Notes under the pieces: model-generated | What the model was told of the DNA's origin: nothing | Databases searched by the model: none | What the model saw: the letters and a program-made list of their open reading frames with translations, nothing else | Program-made: the position numbers and the translations under genes | Source of the DNA: Balneolales bacterium | GTDB lineage: Bacteria; Bacteroidota; Rhodothermia; Balneolales; HLUCCA01 | Direction: 5' to 3' | Length of the DNA: 9,027 nucleotides | Assembly: GCA_022565415.1 (NCBI GenBank) | Contig: JAIUMT010000114.1 | Location: 1 to 9,027, forward strand | Shown: one piece after another, positions 5,948 through 9,027 of the stretch | How positions within the stretch are numbered: the first letter of the stretch is position 1 | Layout of the letters: every line of letters begins with the position of its first letter

Positions 5948-7732
5948 ATGAAAAGCAAGATTCGCTTAATCACGGCTATAGCTGTGACTTCGATAGCGTT
6001 GCTGTGTGGTTTTACTTCAACAGCTGATGCGCAGAACGTTGTTCTGGAACCAACTAAAGCAAGAAATTCTAATGGCGATTTTGTAACCAGGCTTTTGGTG
6101 AAACAAGATCGGGCAGTTCGCATAAACTGGTCTACACCAGCAAGCACGCCACTGGATTTATCCGGCAGAAATGCATTCTTGAAAATTGGTACATTACCAA
6201 ACAATTATTCCTTTCGACAAATAGCACTTACAGGTACTCAGCAAGATTTTAGGCCTAACTTGGAAAATCTACCCCCTGGAAGATACTATGCCCGAATTAC
6301 GAATGCACCGGGCACGCGTATGGCATCAATTTTAAGTGCTTTTAGCAACGATCCAAGTAACATTCTCTACTCGAATGAAATTCAGATCATTGTTGAGTCG
6401 CCCACCGCTGCATTCGCGATTGCGCCACGTGGTGACATTACGAACTCAACTCCGACTTTCAGCTGGGAACCAGTTCCGGGGGCCGTCGGGTATTGGATTA
6501 TACTCTCGAGCACCCCTTTTCGAATTGAAGATAACGATGGCGATATAAGTATTACTGGTGTGACTGGGGTTTGGCAATACATGACAACCCAAACCACCGC
6601 GACTTATGGTGAAATTGTAGACGCTTTTCCGGATGAGCCTCCTCCGTTGAATGATGGTCAGGAGTACAGCTACACAATTTTAAACTTGTATGAAGAAGAA
6701 AACCCTGTCTATGTAAGTCCAGTATTTGGCGGAATTATACCATTTCGATATCGAAATCCAGATGCTCTTGCACGGCCAGTTTTACAGTCCCCTGCGAACA
6801 ATGCAGCATTTAACAACACACCACTAATTACGTTTAGATGGAACGAGGTCCCGGGGGCTACAAACTATACAGTAAGGTTATCGAAGCGATTGACCCAATC
6901 GGGGGCTGAAGTCACGCTGCCTATTTGGTCTACAACAACCACGAATACCCTCGTCGATTTCAATGCCAGTGGTGCACTGGAAAACACATCGTACATGTGG
7001 CAGGTTATTGCAAACGACGATTTCGGACGGGGATCTACGAGTGTACAGCGTGAATTCAGATATCAGGTTGAAACCGGCCAGTTTGAAGTAGTTACTTTTA
7101 ATGCAGCTGATGGTTCGGTCGTTACCGGGGTTGAAATTAAAGCACTTGCCGTGAGTGGCGGATCCACTTCTGCGGTGTCGTACTTAAATCAGACGGGTTC
7201 TGTTAATGATTCATTAGTTGTAGGAACGTACGAGTTTACCGCCATCAAGAACGGCTATCGCGATGCTGTTCAAACGGCAATTATAAGAGATGCTCAATAC
7301 ACGTATGTAAGGATGGATCTGGAACCTTTGCCATCAGGAATATCGGGCAGAGTTCTCGACAATACCGGTCAGCCTGCTTCTAATGCCACAATTGAAACTA
7401 CAAATTTATCTACATCAGAACGGTTTACAGTCACGACTAACACGAACGGTGATTTTAATCAATCTCTGCAACCCGGGTCGTACTCCGTTATTGCCAGAAA
7501 AGCTGGATTCATTGCATCTGGTACACGCTTTTATGATTTAGCTCTAGGTGAACAGGTAGATGAAGAGAGGACATTTACAATCCAAAATGACCTCGCAACT
7601 ATATCCGGATTCGTTTTCAACCAATCGGGGAATCCAATTCAGCTGGCCAGGGTAACTGTACGACGAGGTACCACAGAGTTTGATGCTTTGACGAACGGTC
7701 AGGGCTATTATTCAATTAATGTTTCCTCGTGA
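5948..7732 (+). CDS. Giant secreted Fn3/carboxypeptidase-regulatory-like repeat protein, N-terminal part up to an in-frame TGA
   Basis: The visible product is 594 residues, ending at an in-frame TGA that appears not to be the natural end. Residues 1-28 are a signal peptide with a clear ADA|Q cleavage site; LLCG is not a proper lipobox, so it is not a lipoprotein. Residues 29-150 are a beta-rich domain ending in YSNEIQIIVE. Two Fn3-like modules follow (about 151-262 and 274-377), both with the F-x-W-(E/N)-x-VPGA pattern (Trp173 and Trp298). Residues 378-463 are a divergent beta module, and the first carboxypeptidase-regulatory-like repeat starts at 464, the second at 551. No enzyme motif is visible. 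Such proteins are exported and often cell-surface or adhesive; that role is inference. The start has no Shine-Dalgarno but gives an intact signal peptide. The gene follows msrB by 140 nt with its own structured leader, so it is probably a separate transcript. Confidence 0.85.
   Translation: MKSKIRLITAIAVTSIALLCGFTSTADAQNVVLEPTKARNSNGDFVTRLLVKQDRAVRINWSTPASTPLDLSGRNAFLKIGTLPNNYSFRQIALTGTQQDFRPNLENLPPGRYYARITNAPGTRMASILSAFSNDPSNILYSNEIQIIVESPTAAFAIAPRGDITNSTPTFSWEPVPGAVGYWIILSSTPFRIEDNDGDISITGVTGVWQYMTTQTTATYGEIVDAFPDEPPPLNDGQEYSYTILNLYEEENPVYVSPVFGGIIPFRYRNPDALARPVLQSPANNAAFNNTPLITFRWNEVPGATNYTVRLSKRLTQSGAEVTLPIWSTTTTNTLVDFNASGALENTSYMWQVIANDDFGRGSTSVQREFRYQVETGQFEVVTFNAADGSVVTGVEIKALAVSGGSTSAVSYLNQTGSVNDSLVVGTYEFTAIKNGYRDAVQTAIIRDAQYTYVRMDLEPLPSGISGRVLDNTGQPASNATIETTNLSTSERFTVTTNTNGDFNQSLQPGSYSVIARKAGFIASGTRFYDLALGEQVDEERTFTIQNDLATISGFVFNQSGNPIQLARVTVRRGTTEFDALTNGQGYYSINVSS
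6398..7078 (+). repeat. Two Fn3-like modules in tandem
   Basis: Two protein modules share the motif F-x-W-(E/N)-x-VPGA-x-x-Y followed by a beta strand, with conserved tryptophans 125 residues apart (codons at 6464 and 6839). Each ends with a strand of aromatic and hydrophobic residues (IPFRY, REFRYQ). DNA identity between the two copies is low, so this is an old duplication and not a recent one. Confidence 0.6.
7730..7732 (+). other. In-frame TGA at an invariant glycine of repeat 2
   Basis: The frame reads YSINVSS, TGA, SWSVRAQKTGF and then stays open without any stop to 9027. At the aligned place the other complete repeats read LQPGSYS, LPAGNYT, VPEGTHQ, VRPGRYA and VPAGNSY, so TGA sits exactly on the conserved glycine. 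GGA to TGA is a single base change. The frame is unchanged on both sides, so it is not a frameshift. Confidence 0.9.
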
Positions 7733-9027
7733 TCATGGTCTGTTCGAGCTCAGAAAACGGGTTTTGTGAGTCCACCTCCAAGCTCTGTAAGTGTGGGAGT
7801 GGGTGATAATGTACAAAATCAGAACTTTAATCTGCCCGCAGGTGCTAACCAGGTTTCTGGTACAGTTCGAAGAGTTGTTACCAATGCGGATGGTTCCACT
7901 GGTCTGGCTTCATTCGCTGGTGTTCAGGTAACGGCTGTTCCGACAGTCGGAAATCCTGTAACGACCGTCACAGGTAATAATGGACAATATTCGTTGAGTT
8001 TGCCGGCTGGAAATTACACTGTTCGACTAGCGCGAGAAGGTTTTACTCCCTCCGGACAAACATCTTTAAACTTAAGCATTACCGAAACAGTGACGGGTGT
8101 AAATTTTGAGCTTGTACCTAACCCAAGTTCAATATCTGGTAGAGTTAGTAATCCCGATGGCTCTGCAGTTGGTGAAGTTACAATTAACATTCCCGGAGTA
8201 AATTCTGTTGTTACGACCGCTTCCGGTACATATACAATTAGTGTTCCTGAGGGAACTCATCAAATTTCAGCTTTTCGATCGGGATTTGTTTCGCCAGCTT
8301 CACAATCTGTGGCTGTGTCGCCAGGACAAAATCTAACCGGAATTAATTTTTCGATGAGTGCAAATGCTGGCCAGGTTTCGGGACGAGTTACATCATCTGG
8401 GCAGGCATTGTCTAATGTGACGGTCACATCAAGATCCTTATCAACAAACGCTACGTTAACACAATCAACAAATGATGAAGGTCGTTTTACGCTTAGTGTG
8501 AGACCCGGTAGATATGCAATACAGGTAAGCAGACCAGGTTTCTTACCATCGCGGATTGATACAGTTAATCTGGGTCCGGGACAACAATTGACCGGGCTTA
8601 ACTACTCATTAACGGAGAATCTAGCTCGTGTGAGAGGAACGGTTTCAAATAATGATGCACCCATGCGTAATGTTCGGGTAACCATCACACGACCGGATGA
8701 TCCTACATTTGAACAATCGACCTTGACGTTAGTTAATGGTAGCTATTCGTTCGCGGTTCCGGCTGGGAATTCATACCGAATTCAGACTAGCATATCAGGA
8801 TTCGGAAATAGAACGGTAAATACGAATGTGCTTCCTCCATCAACAACACCCGTTGAATTCAATTTCGAAATAACACCTAATCCCGCGTCTATTGCAGGTA
8901 CGGTTCGAAATGAGTCAGGGGCGAATCTTTCGAATGTGCGAATCAGGGCGTTTGACTCAAATCAGTCGATCATGATTGATAGCACTGTAACAAGCTCAAA
9001 CGGTACGTACTCGCTAGGTTTGCCTGC
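7733..9027 (+). pseudogene. In-frame continuation of the giant repeat protein beyond the TGA, open at the right edge
   Basis: This stretch is 431 full codons in the same frame as the upstream gene, with no stop. It encodes the end of repeat 2, repeats 3 to 6 and most of repeat 7. The composition (rich in Ser, Thr, Val, Gly, Asn) is the same as upstream. It has no start of its own: the first in-frame ATG is near 8353, inside repeat 4, and ATG 7735 is in another frame and stops after 23 codons. If the TGA is real and not read through, this part is silent and the protein ends without whatever C-terminal sorting or anchoring signal lies beyond the window. If it is a base error, the two pieces are one intact gene. 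The sequence preserves the repeat pattern well, so any inactivation is recent. Confidence 0.8.

Larger units (their letters stand above)
7337..9027 (+). repeat. Array of seven carboxypeptidase-regulatory-like beta-sandwich repeats (last one cut by window edge)
   Basis: Repeats start at about 7337, 7598, 7847, 8129, 8372, 8627 and 8888, giving units of 81 to 94 codons. Each opens with (I/V)-(S/R/A)-G-x-V, has a middle strand pair with a T-x-x-x-G-x-(Y/F) turn, then a (V/L)-x-x-G-x-(Y/H) stretch, and ends with xGF(V/T/L) and an NF or NY strand. The pattern matches the CarboxypepD_reg-like family. Copies differ strongly at DNA level, so there is no recent expansion. The array continues beyond the window. 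Confidence 0.85.

Noticed and set aside
7730..7732. UGA read as glycine (genetic code 25 of SR1/Gracilibacteria)
   Set aside because: The TGA does sit at a glycine, but the other genes use many GGN glycines and no internal TGA. The membrane protein gene also ends at a TGA in a sensible place. A reassigned codon would appear repeatedly in about 3,000 codons.
7730..7732. Selenocysteine insertion at the TGA
   Set aside because: The aligned residue is glycine in a non-catalytic beta repeat, not a redox cysteine, and I saw no convincing hairpin right after the codon.
7337..9027. CRISPR or tandem DNA repeat array
   Set aside because: The repetition is at protein level, with units of 81 to 94 codons; the DNA copies differ strongly and there are no short identical repeats with spacers.

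Overview
The window reads almost entirely on the + strand and suggests a bacterium of the Bacteroidota/Balneolota/Rhodothermota kind (FCB group). The grounds are weak or absent Shine-Dalgarno sequences before every gene, moderate GC, tightly packed genes, and a very long secreted protein built from Fn3-like and carboxypeptidase-regulatory-like modules. The phylum is an inference and no marker gene is present to confirm it.

Region 1 (1-2983) is the C-terminal part of a large SMC/Rad50/YhaN-type coiled-coil ATPase. The ABC signature and Walker B are present. The Walker A half must lie to the left of the window, and an in-frame TAA at 17-19 cuts the coiled coil. A 40-residue hydrophobic hairpin sits in the middle of the coiled coil, and an unrecognised domain of about 220 residues follows the ATPase.

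Region 2 (3072-5807) is a compact four-gene run: a secreted class C beta-lactamase-like serine hydrolase, a four-helix membrane protein of unknown role, an AlkB-type 2-oxoglutarate/Fe(II) dioxygenase for alkylated nucleic acids, and methionine-R-sulfoxide reductase MsrB. Spacing is 6 nt, then a 44-nt overlap, then a 7-nt overlap, so the genes are probably co-transcribed and partly translationally coupled. The last two are both damage-reversal enzymes, one for DNA bases and one for methionine.

Region 3 (5808-9027) is a 140-nt leader with two adjacent hairpins, followed by a giant exported repeat protein that runs off the right edge. It has a signal peptide, an N-terminal beta domain, two Fn3-like modules, a divergent linker module and at least seven carboxypeptidase-regulatory-like repeats. 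An in-frame TGA at 7730-7732 falls exactly where the other repeats have an invariant glycine, and the same frame stays open to the end of the window. This is therefore a single-base nonsense change (GGA to TGA), a sequence error, or a recoded stop, and not the true end of the gene.

The most notable points are the two in-frame stops inside otherwise continuous long proteins, the membrane hairpin placed where Rad50 has its zinc hook, the unassigned C-terminal domain of the ATPase, and the structured leader. I found no tRNA, rRNA, CRISPR array, insertion sequence or phage gene.
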